In this document: piece by piece, positions 10,829 through 22,543 of the stretch
Layout of the letters: each line of letters opens with the position of its first letter
How positions within the stretch are numbered: the first letter of the stretch is position 1
From: Amanita rubescens
Lineage: Eukaryota > Basidiomycota > Agaricomycetes > Agaricales > Amanitaceae
DNA length: 64,000 bases
Reading direction: 5' to 3'
Assembly: GCA_015039365.1 (NCBI GenBank)
Contig: WION01000226.1
Coordinates: forward strand, 1-64,000
Position numbers and translations under genes: made by a program
The notes under the pieces: model-generated
Database searches by the model: none
Seen by the model: only the letters and a program-made list of their open reading frames with translations
Told to the model about the DNA's origin: nothing

Positions 10829-13800
10829 TCATGGTACATCGAGAGGAAGATCGGTAAAAGAAAATATAGTAGGATTTTCTTTGATGATTTTAGTAAGTGA
10901 TTCATTGTTTTTTGGATCGTTAGTCCATTCGCGTAAAGAAGGAAAAGAAAAGTGATACCTGCATCGTGTTAGGATGTGTTCGCGTGATTGGTAAGTTCCA
11001 GGTTGGCACGTTGGGCAATCTGTCGATTTATCCGGGAACATTCGTTGGTTGTGCTCTCCTGTTGGTGCGTGATTGGTCATCGCATATGTAAGTCTCGTCA
11101 TCCTCTCTTTATCATCATCCGCCATTTCAAAGAAGAATCTCTTTCTCTTCGTCGACGAGCCTAGCATGGGTAGGTAGCGCTTTCGGTTGTATCTGACAGT
11201 GAGCCATTGTCTGCCTCTGTAAGCCTGAGAGCTGGCTCTAATTCTCCAAAGGTTATTCATGCGGCGCCTTTGTTCGTCGGTGAAGTGTTGTTTTAGTATC
11301 AGAGGTCCTGTCATCGCTGGGGGCGCGCGAGAGGCAAGTGAGTCTGCTTTTTCATTGCCTTCAATGCCTGAATGTGATGGGCAGTGTGCGAAGTGGAGGG
11401 ACCGAATGGTGCTGTCTGCGAAGAGGTCCAGGAGTAGGAGATTTATTCTGACGGACTCCATCTGATTGGTGTGTGCATCCATGTTTAGCGCACCTTGAAT
11501 GACGCTTTTGTTGTCAATGATAAACCAGAGGTCGGGTCTGATTCGCTCTTTATTTGCAGCCGCCCATGCAACCGCCATCCCTAGAGCCACTATTTCTGCA
11601 TCATAAGAGGAGCCTGCTGGGCAGTCAGCTGTGTCTGCAGTCTCGAATAATCCATGATCAGACAGGACGAAGGCAGCTCGTCCTCGTCTTTTGTCTTTCC
11701 AGTAGCCGCCATCAGTGTAGATGACGGTGGCGTCATCATCGTTCTCCACCTTTCTGAGCCACGCCCGATACTCTCTCATCCACCCGCCAAACTCTTCGCT
11801 ATCCTTCTTTGGAGCGTCCAACTTTGTGCGCTCGATGCTTTTTCCATACACATCTTTGACCCTGTTCCCGGTCTGTTGACGGGATGATAGGTGTCGAATT
11901 GTTCTTTAATTTGTCCCCTAAAAGCTCTGAGCCTAGTGTTAGGGTTGTCGCTCGGGAGGTGACGCGGGCATCTTTTGGGTCTTATCCTCCTAGATGAGGG
12001 TTTAACTAGATCTGATGACCAGGCGATTTTAAGTAGATGGTTGTCCGGGAGTATGTGAATCCTGGCGGCGTATCCGTAAATGCATAGATTGCACCATACA
12101 TCCAGGGGGGGGATGTGAGCGATCATTTCCAAAGCGCCTGACGGGGAGCCTCTAAAAGCGCCCGTTATCCATCTCAGAGCAAAGTTGTGGACCCTCCTCA
12201 TCTCCATCAGCTGTTTCTTTACTCCTCTGCCATCCTCCGCATACCAAAGCGCAAGACCATATGTGAGAACCGGGAGAGTGATCGCCTTGTAAGCCAACGT
12301 GCGGTTCCTGGGACTCAATCCTCGATGCGAATTTCCTAACATTCCGCAGGCTCTAATAGTACTGAAGGCTTTGTTAGTATAGTAATTTGACATGATGATG
12401 AAATTTAAGAAAAGGATCAAAAAAGAAACCCAAATATCTCCACACACCGATCGGTTTGATCGTAAACTCCCTTCCACCAACTTCGTAACAGGTTGGGCTG
12501 TCGTTTGTGCTTAAAGGTTCTTGGTCCTTTGCTGAGGTCATATGCAGCGAAGTGCATGAGTTCCGTCTTGGTTTGCTCAATTTGTATGCCTATTTTGCAA
12601 AACACGTCTGTTAGCTGTTCGATAGCCGCTTTTAAGGTTAGCATATTGTGATTCATTGTTGGGGACGACGCGCAAAGTGTGCCGTCGTCGACGAAAAAGA
12701 GACAGTTAGTACTTAACTCAAGATTCCATTGGAAATGGGATCTGAGGACGAGAGAGATATACAGCGCGGAAAGGACCGGCGATAAGCAGTCACCCTGTGG
12801 GGTGCCCAGGTCCGCTTTGAAAATGTGGGAGGTTTGTTTTCCCCATTTGTAGGCGGTGGTCCTGTCTTTAAAGAAAGAGGCGATGAGATTAGTAATTTTG
12901 TGACAGAAACCCCTGTTTTGTTAGTAGCGTGACCATTACATCATGATTGATTGAAGGGAAAAACTGCGCAATATCTACCGCCAGAACCGAAGTGAAGAGG
13001 CCTGTCTCTTGCTTCTGAAACCATGTCCATTAAAACCACCCCCACGTCCACCGTCGAGTGTTTTTGAATGCCTCCGAACTGGCCAGGATGGAAGAGGTTA
13101 TTTGCAATGCCGTCGAACTGGAGCCTTTTGGCGAGCATCTTTGTTAAGAGTTTTCCCATTACCTTGAGGAGGGCTATGGGCCTATATGCCTTAGGTACTG
13201 AGTAATCGTCCTTTTTTGGTTTGGGGATCACGACAGAGACTGCTTCCTTGAAGGATTTGGGCCAGTGGCTGGTGTTCAAAATGGCGTTGAAGATTTTTAG
13301 TAGAGCCGTATCGGCGCTGGGCGTTAGGAGGGCAAGCTTCAGGTGCCTCCAGGTGATGTGGTCGACGCCAGGGCAGATTTGTTCTTCGTGGTAGAGAGTG
13401 CGTCCCATAGTTCCTTCATTGAGAGGGTCAGGTGAGTCCTGTGGTTCGGCGTCATGGGAGTCCGTTAATGTAAGTCCAGTCTATTGTGTTGGTCATGCTG
13501 GCTTTGTTGAACTGTCGGTGGAGTGATTCGAAGGAGTTCGGCTTGACTGGTGATCATGGGAGCCGTCCGGGCCGTTTGATCTGAGAGTAAGAAGGGGGAG
13601 GGTGTGGCCGTATCCACTTGAGTGCCTCCCAGGGGCTATTGGTGGCGGACATGGTCTTGAGCTTTTGTTCAAAGAAGGCATTTCTGGCGTTTCTTGTTGT
13701 GGCTCTGTATTCTTTGAGGTTTGGGCGACTTCTCTCAGCCTCGTAGATTTCCTTCGCTATTTGACATTCCTCCGTCCACCATTTTGTGGGGTTGCCTCCT

Positions 13801-14792
13801 GCCTTACCCTTCCGGCAGTTTCTAAGCCAGGCTCCGTGTATCTGGTTCTCCATGATATCGCATCCGCTATCCACATTCTCCTCTGTCATCCCTTCGTCAA
13901 GGATCGTGCATACTCCAGTATCGCAGCTGTTACTCCTGTGATGAAAGCTTCCTCTTCATCTGTGTCTTCAGGAATGTATTCACCGGCGTCGTCATCTTTG
14001 AAGTTGCCAAAACTTAAACCTAAGAGTGAGTGGTCCGATCCGCCTCGGGCTCTAGTCTCATTGGTGTGAATGAAGTGCTCGAAGTCCATGTAGTCTCTCC
14101 TGAGGAAAATGAGGTCGAGGACAGAAGAGCGGCCGTCAGGGTGATGCCATGTGGGAGCGCCATCGTCATTTACTAGGTTGAGGTCATTTTCAGTCATTTC
14201 CTCAAGAAGTTCATTGGCTATGCTATCGTTAAGCCTGTCTCGTCGTGGTTCCCACTCAACGTGGTGTAGGTTAAAATCGCCTTGTATGACGGTGGGCTCA
14301 AAGGTAGGGTCTCTGAGCTTGCATATAAGGTGGCGGACTGCCGAGTTTCCTGTCTGTGGTCGATTATAGATGTTGATTAGAGTGCAGGAGGCATTGTCGA
14401 GAGTTCTAGTAACGTTGATGGTTAGGACGTTTTCGTGAGGTATCACGTGCAGATCAAGGGAAATGGAGTGAGACGAGAGTATCCTCCGGTTGACGTATAT
14501 TGTGACTTGCATGTTAGGATAGGCGTCATGCTTTTGGACGCATTCCCAGGCTTTATGATGGACAGGGCCGATGACCCGGGTCTCCATGTTCATCGGTGAC
14601 ACTGATGGTGTTCCTTATGTGACTAAAATTTGCCTCCTGAATGAAAATGAAGTCAGTGCCTTCTGAATAGTTCTCGAGTAAGTCATGTGTAGTTTTATGG
14701 CTTTTATGTACATTTTGAAACAAAAAATTTAAAGTCAGAAATACGATTAAGAAGTGTCCGATTATAAATAGGTTGGGCGTTGGGTGTATCAA
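10829..14792 (-). pseudogene. LINE ORF2: endonuclease, reverse transcriptase, RNase H; frameshifted
   Basis: Read from 14792 down, the product starts with an APE-type endonuclease: FIFIQEANF, then VIQGDFNLHH and GGSDHSLLG. The reverse transcriptase follows, with KAYRPIALL, HPGQFGGIQKHST, VDIAQFFPSI, GTPQGDCLSP and the catalytic FFVDDG near 12695. RNase H is then seen as IYTDGG, SYDAEIVAL, DNKSVI and HSGIEGNEKAD. A final C-x2-C..H-x4-C cluster (CPTC..HILTRC) ends the protein. The frame changes at least seven times by single-base shifts, but every catalytic block remains recognisable. The open frame begins directly after the ORF1 stop, so its true start is unclear. Confidence 0.85.
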
Positions 14793-17700
14793 TCATAGGG
14801 TAACGTTGAATTTATCAGAGGTTGAGGCCTTGTTCTTACCTTTGTCACCTTTGGTTGCTGTAGCTTCGCTATCCTCCACATCATCATCGTCATCGATTCT
14901 GGCGAATCCTCGCTCTTCCGCGCCACTATCTTCTATCATATCGTCATTGTTTTTAACAGGGAAAATGAAAGCGCTGCCTTTCGACGCTCTAAGCGTGCCA
15001 CCGTTTATGATTTGGAAACCATCTTTGTCTAGAGTGGGTTTGCCGTTGCCGCTGCCGCTCGCCTTGGCGTTGATGCGTATGGGTCTGAACTTTGTTGTTG
15101 TAACAGTGGCCGGAGCGAGGATAGAAACTGTGTTACCCTTGGAGTTGGCCTTGGCTCCAGACAGGCGATTGGCCTTGGACGTTTCCATTCTTTTCCTTCT
15201 TTAGCTTAAGGTATAACGCCTCTATGTCATTTCTGCTGTACCGTATGGCCCAGAAAGGGCAGTTTTCTGAATCTGCAAAGTGTGGGCCGTTGCAATTGGC
15301 GCACATTGGGGCGCAGACGGTGCCTTTACCCTTTTTACATTTCTCACAGTTTTGCTCGTGCCTCCGCTCAACATGTCCTCCTCCGCACTTCCTGCATTTT
15401 CGTTCTCCCGTATAGCATGCAAGCATACTATGGCCCCAGTGAAGGCAGGTGGTGCAGCGTGGGACGTGGTTCTTTTGAATCCATCGTCTGCAAATTCTGC
15501 CCTCTCCCCAGAAGTTTACTCTGGTGTTCATGAGTTTTTTTGCTGATGTTGCCCATGTTATCATCCACGATGGTTACGATAAGAATGGTAGAGTCCGGGA
15601 GGGGTTCGTCTTTCTTTCTGAGGAGACTGGCGCCTTTTCCCTGAATACAACATCTCGCCAGGCTTGGGTGGAGCCGGGATCTGCTGTTGGTAATCGTCTG
15701 GTGTGATCTCGCTGTCATCTCCGTGCCTAGTTAGGACAGATAGGAATTTAAGGTCGGTGGTCGGTGGTTTGTTTAGAACCGATGTGCCGTGTTGGGAGTT
15801 GTCTGGTGTCCATTTATTGACAGCCGTTAGTAGGGCTAGAAGCCATTTCGTCGGAGATGGCACTATCACAGTGATGATAAGGTTGTTTCTGGTTGACCAT
15901 CGTACGTTCCTTGACCAGGTTTTCCGCAAACAACTTTTTCTCTTCTTCCGACAAGTGGGGATTGACAGCTAGGGCTACCGCCTCTTGTAGAACTTTGCCG
16001 TAAAGGGATCTTAGACGATCAGCGACGGACTGAAGCTTGCACTTGGAGATGGAGCTCCGTGAGTCTCGTGCCGTTGGCCGTGGGTTTGGTGACGAGACTT
16101 CCGGCATGTTTGCAGCTGGTTCCAAGTCGGTTTGGGTGCACATGTGTTGGTGGTGGCAGGGGTTGTTATTAACATTTTGCCCTACCTGGTTCATACGTTT
16201 CATCAGCTCGCTTACATCATCCAATGGTTTGGCGGCCGTCGCGGCATAAGTCTGTTTTCTGTTACACCAGTCGGTTGGTTTTTCTTTGTGTTTGCCTGAG
16301 TCCGATGTGGCAGCGTCAATAGGTTTGTTATCCAGGAGTTTAGACGTGGCAATGAAGGCCTCAGCTGGCGATATGCCCGGGACGCTCATAATTTGAGACA
16401 TGGTGCGAGTGAAGGTGTCATTAATTTTGACGTTGCCGTTGGAGCTGTCGTTGTTCTGTGTGCGTGTAGAGCGAGTGGCAGCGGATCCTGATCTATTCCT
16501 GAAGGATCCGTTTCGAGCAGTACCAGGTAGTGGGCGGTGTCCTCTCTGTGTTGTCGTGTCCTCTTTCTCGACATGGGTGGGGGTTGCGAGTGGAGCTGCA
16601 GTGGGAGCTTCCTCCACGTTGGCATCCACTTCCATATTGACGGGCTTGGCGGTAGCGTTGTTTACGGCAGTGGCGAGTTGGGTTTTTTGGTCTCTTAACT
16701 GTTTTTGAAGAGCGCGGATCTCTGCCTCAGCGTCGTCCGTCATCCTTTTACATTCAATCCTCATCCCCTCGATTTCCATTCTTGCTGCATTCTTGCTTCC
16801 TGTTGTTTCGGTAATTTCCGACCTAAGTCGACGGTTTTCGTTTCTAAGGGCACCTATTTCAAGATTAGCACCTCTAATTTCTACCACCTTACCCAATAGC
16901 CGTTCTTTAAGGTTCAATTCCCTGTCTTTGAGCGTGTCGAACCTATTGTTAGCTTTCCGTAGTAAGTGGTCGGAACCTGCCATGTTTTCCAGGATTCCAG
17001 CAACTGTGTCGTTGCCGGCCTTCATGGCAAGCTCCGAAAGTTTGTACATGAATTGCATGAAGTCCATCTTGTCTCCTTCAACCTTGCAGGTCCCGAAGAT
17101 ATCGAAGATTAGGCATCCCAAAGTGCGCCAATTCAGAAAGTCAGATGAGAAATATTTGACAAAGTCGCTGACATTTTCAATGTCAATGTCGCCCCTTTGA
17201 AGGAAGCGGTAAGGGTTGGTGTCATCTAGGATCGCTTTTGTGCCTTTATGGATGAAGCCTGGGATGGCGTTAGCGTTCGCTTCAAGGCCTAGGTCAAGGA
17301 CAAATTGTTTGCCTCTGGCGAGTGTGACTGTGTCATCTTCGTCGGAGTCCTGGTCATCCATATCACTGTCGCTGTCGTCGCCGTCATTGTTACTGCCGCT
17401 GTTGCTACTGCGATAAGATAGTCATGATGGTGTCCTCGTGGTTGGGTTGTGTTCCGAAAAAGGGTTGTCAACAGGGTCTCTGGGCCTGGACGGTAGAGGG
17501 TTATATCTGGACTCGGATTTGGCCCTGTCTACATGGCCGACCTTAGGCGTTTTGGGTTCGTTCCAAGTGTTAATCTCTTCCTCACGTTCAGGGAAGGTGG
17601 AGGGGATAGAGGTGGGCATGGGGACTCTGGACGGGAGGTCAGATGGTGCCCCACCACGGAGGCGATGAGCGGGTTGGGCATGTGGTTGGGTTTGTTTGAC

Positions 17701-18105
17701 TTCCATGGTCTGGAAATGGGTGGTTATTATATTGGTGATGCTGGGCATGATGGCGTTGATAAAGTTCGCCAAGAAGTCAGGATTACGAGGAACAACCGGG
17801 GCGGTGTTGTCAATGACGGGCGTGTGATATGGTGCAAGGGTAGAAGGAGGGACAGCCTGGGAAAAGACCTGTGGGAAAACCAATGATGTTGCCCTGTGCA
17901 ACGAGGTGGGCACGTTTGCATGTACATAGGAGGAGGGCGCAAAGCCTGTCTCCTCTGGGAGGGGCGAACCTTTCCCAACTGTAGGTGTCATAGTTGAGAC
18001 AGGAAAGAAATTAGCAACTCGCCTGGTGGTTGGTGAGGCGGATCGAGATCTTCGGTGGCCGTCAAGACCAAGGTGGTCTAGCAGGGGGGGTTCCCCTGGA
18101 AGCAT
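14793..18105 (-). pseudogene. LINE ORF1: Gag-like protein with CCHC knuckles; broken
   Basis: From an ATG at 18105 the minus-strand frame encodes a Pro/Ser/Thr-rich N-terminus, an acidic stretch, a conserved region (LARGKQFVLDLGLEANA, FLNWRTLGCLIFDIFG), a coiled-coil-like segment and a nucleocapsid-like end with zinc knuckles, CTTCLHWGHSMLAC being the clearest, then two Cys/His-rich repeats. One in-frame TGA at 17422-17424 stands in the acidic linker. Single-base frameshifts occur near 15870, 15655, 15545 and 15180. The function is RNA binding for retrotransposition in this family. The C-terminal tail runs to the stop at 14793, directly adjoining ORF2. Confidence 0.8.
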
Positions 18106-18829
18106 GGGGCCAGGAATTGGAAAATGGATGGAAGAAAAAGACGATGGAAAAAATGAGAAAAAGAAGAGAAATGGGGGAAAAGAGTCTTAGAAAGCAAAGG
18201 GGGGGCTTCTTGTGGGCTGGCAGGAGAAAATAGTAGTAGGAGATGTAAAACGTGTTTGACTCAGATAGGAAGGTGGTGGTAAAAGGTCAAGAAGCGATCC
18301 CTCCTACATCATTGATCGCATATGTGTTCCTTCTGGAACATTCATCGTTATCATATGCTATTCTATTTTATCACATGCATGTCGATTATCACATGTAAAC
18401 CGTTCCATTATCACATGCGACCGTTTCGTTATCACATGCATTCCTACCTACTATATTTGTGTATATACCTTGTACTATATAAACTACGCAAATATATGAC
18501 TAGACCTCAGTCTAGTTTTAACAGTCAAAATCTGTCTCGTTATCGTCTAAGCTCCCTTGAGGACTTATCCGATAACACTCTTATTCTTTGAACGTTCTTA
18601 AGTGCCGGAACCCCCTTGAGGAACCTACGGTACCTGATAGGCTTGACTTATCAGTGAACGAACAAACGTAACACTTGGATGTCACAATATTTTTAGGTGT
18701 GAATTCAAATATATTATTAGTATGTTATGTTTTGAGCATTGAATGTGTTATTTTTCAAGTGTTATGAGTGAGTCTGAGGGGTTGAATGTGTTAAATATAG
18801 AATTATATTTATAGAATGATTAACTACTG

Positions 18830-19150
18830 ATTGACTACAATCAATATTATTCATATCGCTCACATCATCCTTTATGTATGACATAGAGATGACATCATAA
18901 TGACTTCATTATGATATCATAGTGACATCATGATAGACTCATGATCGCACCTTAAGGTGTGCTTAGCATGCCTTACTTTCTCATCTATACTATACGCTTA
19001 CACATATGTAGACACATATTTGTTCTCTCTTAGTATATAAACCTGTCCTGTATCGAAGAATAGGATAATCCATTCTCTTCCTCTTACTATCACTACTACG
19101 CCGAAGGGTAGTGCTAGGACTATATCGCAATAGGTAAGCTATTGCACCTG
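18830..19150 (+). mobile_element. Possible solo LTR
   Basis: This stretch has an LTR-like make-up: TGACATCATAATGACTTCAT-type upstream repeats, a TATATAAACC word near 19039 and a pyrimidine-rich end. I cannot fix the ends or find a target duplication, so the call is tentative. Confidence 0.35.
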
Positions 19151-19670
19151 CTCATGCTGTGGACACGCTCTCGCGTAGACCTGTCTTCTTCGTCAGAATG
19201 GGTGTGGAATGGGTGGATGCAGAAATGGGCACTTGGATGACATTGCCCATATGTTATATTGATATGTTGAAAAATAATGCTAAAATATTCTAACCAATAC
19301 ATGCTAATTATAACTCATTAGATGGGTGCATGGGTGCATGATCTGAGGGTTAACAGTGTTACAAACATGGTACGGACTCCTCTCATAGCATGGACACATT
19401 GTAGGTGGAGATTGATGTGATCATAACAAACAGAGTGATACAAGGAATTGATGGAATTGATGGGGTGGATGTGTAAATATGTGTTTGGATGTCATTCAGA
19501 TATGTCATAAATATTATATAAACTATTCTAAGGGTTACAATCTAATTATAGAGGATTGGATGGGTGCTTGGATGCATGGGTAGATAAGTCTGACAGTTGG
19601 TGGAGTGATATTAGGTTTTTGTGGGGGACTTGGATGACACCCAAAAATTCATTACATAAGTGGTCTTGAG
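19150..19670. other. AT-rich stretch without a recognised gene
   Basis: Contains short direct repeats of GGATGGGTGCATGGGTGCATG type (19320 and 19560). No open frame with family resemblance and no terminal repeats were seen. Confidence 0.5.
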
Positions 19671-19679
19671 CAAAAACCA

Positions 19680-19840
19680 GTTGCAACCAGTTGTGCCACC
19701 CACCTACAACACCTTGCAACTGGTTTTCACTGGTTTTGGTCCAGTTGCACCAAAATCCAGAATTTCAAAGACCAGTTGTGGTCTGGTTGTGCCAAAAATA
19801 GCATGTAAAACTGGACTGGACTGGACTTTGAAACACTAGT
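19680..19840. mobile_element. Foldback-family right terminus with ACCAGT array
   Basis: AACCAGTTGCAACCAGTTGT-type words end in GGACTTTGAAACACTA at about 19837, the same terminal word as the right end of the element at 87-1248. A matching left end is not visible, so this is a truncated or decayed copy. Confidence 0.5.
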
Positions 19841-19907
19841 TTAAATGAAAAGACAGGTTATCTGGGACAACATATGTATGTTCTGTGACATCTTGATAAT
19901 TCATTTT

Positions 19908-20249
19908 CTATTGGTCTAGAGCATTGAATCCACTGGTACACTTCTGAATACATGCACATTGTTGTAATTTAGGAAAAATGAATATTATCCTCCCAACCAT
20001 TGGCATCCTTTTGCCATCTATGGCCTGCTGGTTAGACCAAAAGACAGAGGGATCTCCATTGTGTGCTGAAAATACAAGACCCAGTTCATGGAAAACTAGG
20101 TCACCACCTGTACAATTGGAGGCAACTAAAACCATTGGAATAATTATTGTCACCCACATCTCTGTGGGAACAAGTTGCACAATTGGCATTGATAACATGT
20201 CTTTTGACTGATGTGGCAGAACTTTTGATGTTGTGATAGAAGTCCACAT
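19908..20249 (-). pseudogene. Unrecognised protein remnant
   Basis: An open minus-strand frame of 113 codons contains NCTGGDLVFHELGLVFSA, which faintly recalls the double-stranded beta-helix part of basidiomycete 2OG-oxygenase-like proteins (GGELV..LGL). The likeness is weak. No intact flanking exons were found. Further minus-strand open pieces at 21043-21294 and 21505-22010 could belong to the same decayed gene, but I cannot join them. Confidence 0.25.
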
Positions 20250-20458
20250 CTTTTTACCCTTCTTTTGAAGACAATTGGGATGGATATTGACATCTCCCCA
20301 ACATTTGTGTGAGGAAAAATAATATAGTTATGGATAAAAAAATCACCATTGTACTGGATCTAATATTATACCAGTCAAAATGAACAACCTGACCAAAAGA
20401 TGTATTGGCTGACCCTCAACAGATACCATTGTAACAATGAAATGGACGTTGTGTTGGG

Positions 20459-20766
20459 TGTAACCTCCAAGGCTCAGTGTTTGCCAAGTGAGTTTGGCAG
20501 CACCAAAAGGTGCTCACCCAACTTTGGTCACACTTGTTGGGGCTCGGGAATGTAGATCCAAAGTGAGGGGAAAGGATTCAGGAAGATGTATAAAACTAAC
20601 TATGACAAGTGCTACATATATACTCAGTGCCTCATGCTTAACATGTGTACCCAGTCCAATATGTATCCCAATGCCAAGGTTTGGAGTCTGAGAGCTTGGA
20701 GGTCAGAGTCTGGCTTTGGTACAGTTTTGGTGTCAATTCCAATGTACCTGGAATTGGTACATTACA
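20459..20766 (-). mobile_element. Solo LTR, Ty3-type
   Basis: On the minus strand it starts TGTAATGTACC at 20766 and ends GGTTACA at 20459, 308 bases. It contains the GCACCTTTTGGTGCTGCC segment shared by the other Ty3-type LTRs here. No target duplication was found. Confidence 0.65.
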
Positions 20767-20819
20767 CTGTGTCAACTCCTTGTAGGTGTCCTCCTGGTAA
20801 GGATGAATGGTAGCAATCA

Positions 20820-22010
20820 ATTAAGGCTGACCAGAGAGACTTAAGCATATGCAAAAGAATAGTTAGCCAGAATATGCCATTGACATCAAGAAATGTAATG
20901 GTTTTACTATACCAAATGAGTAAAACTGTACCTATAAATTATATACCACTTACCACTTCAGAAATAAGTCCAGATCCAGTTGCACAAATGTGTCATTAGT
21001 GTGATAACCTTTTGCAAGCATTTCATCCAACTGTATGATATACTAGTAAGTAAGTATGGTTAGCATGAATCTTTGAAAGGATATTACCACATCTTCCAGC
21101 TCCTCAAGGCTGTTGACAGTTTGGGCATCCTCTGCCAATGCATGCTGCTTGACAGTGAAACTATAGTTCTCCTGAGTATCATGGCCTCTGTGCAAAGGTG
21201 GATTAATGTTTGCTGGTAACTTTGAAGCAAATAGAAGAGTTATGAATGCAGCATGTTCATGAGTATATTCTTCAACTTGTACCACAGGAGTCACTTCAAT
21301 AATTTTGGTAATTTGGGGGCAAGATGATGCAACAGGGTCTTGCTGCCATGTTTCTAAGCACCAAATACCATTGAAATCACTGGAGAATAAAAATTGAAAG
21401 AATTATCATGAAAAGACATCACTTAAACTTACTTTTCTTTAAAGCTATCCAGTTTGAGAATGAATTAGATGGGGTTAACCAGCAATCCAGTCCCACTCCC
21501 CCCCTCACCATGCTTTGAAGCTCCCTTTGAAGACTTGACACAAAATCCCCCTGGTAAGGATTTGTGTAGCAGTAGTGGACAAGTCTGCAAGCATTTGGAC
21601 AGTATGTTCTTGTAAAGACTCATGGGCATCAAGCCACCTCCTCATCTGTTTGTCATTGCAGGCCAACACCCAACAGCATGTGTTGGGCAGGGAGGACATG
21701 CAGTTGGAGGTCCAGCATCACCCTTTGATGGGTCTAGTGGATCTCTTGGCGAGCATGCAGAACTTGCAACAATGCATGATTCTGATGTTGGAGAAGAGGG
21801 TGGAGGGGGTGATGTTGGCAGGGGCAAGGATGGCCTCAAACCACCCAAGTGCAATTTCTTGAGGCTGGTGGGCTGCCTGGGCAAGTCCAAAGCACCATCT
21901 GGGTCATCAATGACCAACTTTTCAGGTTTGTGTTGTGTTGCCATGGGAGCCTGCCAAGGTGTTGGATGGTCTGTATTATTGAAGTCCATGGGTTGAATGA
22001 AAAGCAGGTG
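20820..22010. other. Degenerate region, possible minus-strand gene remnant
   Basis: Minus-strand open pieces at 21043-21294, 21505-21699 and 21642-22010 are Pro/Ser-rich or Glu-rich and lack motifs I can name. The plus strand shows nothing recognisable. Exon-intron structure cannot be drawn with confidence. Confidence 0.35.
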
Positions 22011-22022
22011 ATGGAACATGCA

Positions 22023-22353
22023 GCACATGTACTCACATGTTGTACGTATCTCCTCTCTTTTCCTAATCTCACATATCTTAGAAAATACAAACACAACGAC
22101 AAGTCGTTATCTGACTTCATTAAAGCAAATCTCTCTGCTTTTTCTTTTGACAATTTACCAGATGACGCACCATAAATTCATCCTCTTCCTCCTCTCTCTT
22201 ACTTACATATCTACAACCGTCTGATATCCAAACCTAGTCGTACAAATGTAGCACGTTTCTTAACCTATACCATCACTGATGGCTCCATATCTTTCACGAT
22301 TGTAATTGCTTACCATTGAATACAACCAACATTTCTATAAAAAAAAAAAAAAA
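22023..22353 (+). mobile_element. 5'-truncated LINE copy with poly(A) tail
   Basis: The plus-strand frame HVLTCC..LSFPNLTYL..AFSFDNLPDDAP matches the C-terminal end of LINE ORF2 (HILTRC..FSFPSLREW..IFSFTDLPLDVP). It is followed by a stop, a 165-base 3' UTR and 15 A at 22339-22353. The word TGGAACATGCA occurs before (22012-22022) and just after (22356-22366) as a target duplication. Only the last about 50 codons remain, as is common for 5'-truncated LINE insertions. It belongs to a related but distinct LINE. Confidence 0.75.
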
Positions 22354-22543
22354 GGTGGAACATGCATTTCATGTTAAAAATGTGCCAAGTGTTGTTGCAA
22401 CTCACTACAAATGTAGTAGTACTAAGTTGTCTAACCCTCTGATAGACTTAATACAAGCTTTAGACATTCACAAATGTGGTCTATAACAATTGATAGCAGT
22501 AATGTTAAGACTATATCCAAGTGTAGGTACTGTAGTTCCCTAC

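Larger units (their letters stand above)
10643..18296 (-). mobile_element. Full-length Tad1-like LINE (non-LTR retrotransposon)
   Basis: The element runs on the minus strand from about 18296 to a poly(A) tail that appears as 26 T at 10643-10668. It is bounded by a perfect 14-bp target duplication, ATCCCTCCTACATC, at 10629-10642 and 18297-18310. At 7.65 kb it has a 190-base 5' leader, ORF1 (Gag-like with zinc knuckles), ORF2 (endonuclease, reverse transcriptase, RNase H) and a 160-base 3' UTR. Both ORFs carry frameshifts, so this copy cannot make full proteins as assembled. Clade assignment to Tad1/I group rests on the domain order and ORF1 type. Confidence 0.92.
10577..18673 (+). mobile_element. 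Solo LTR split by the LINE
   Basis: The LTR parts are 10577-10642 and 18311-18673, about 430 bases when the LINE and one copy of its target duplication are ignored. It starts TGTTACAAAC and ends ACGTAACA, and is flanked by a perfect 5-bp duplication CTTGG (10572-10576 and 18674-18678). A run of TTATCACATG-type repeats lies at 18360-18445 and a TATATAAAC word near 18476. Only a solo LTR is left, so the parental element recombined out. Confidence 0.85.

Noticed and set aside
11259..11887. Plus-strand open frames across the LINE
   Set aside because: They are antisense to the RNase H domain of ORF2, whose catalytic motifs are clear.
19908..20249. A TET/JBP-like oxygenase gene
   Set aside because: Only one short GGDLV..LGL block is suggestive, and the metal-binding H-x-D and distal His are not found, so it is listed only as an unrecognised remnant.
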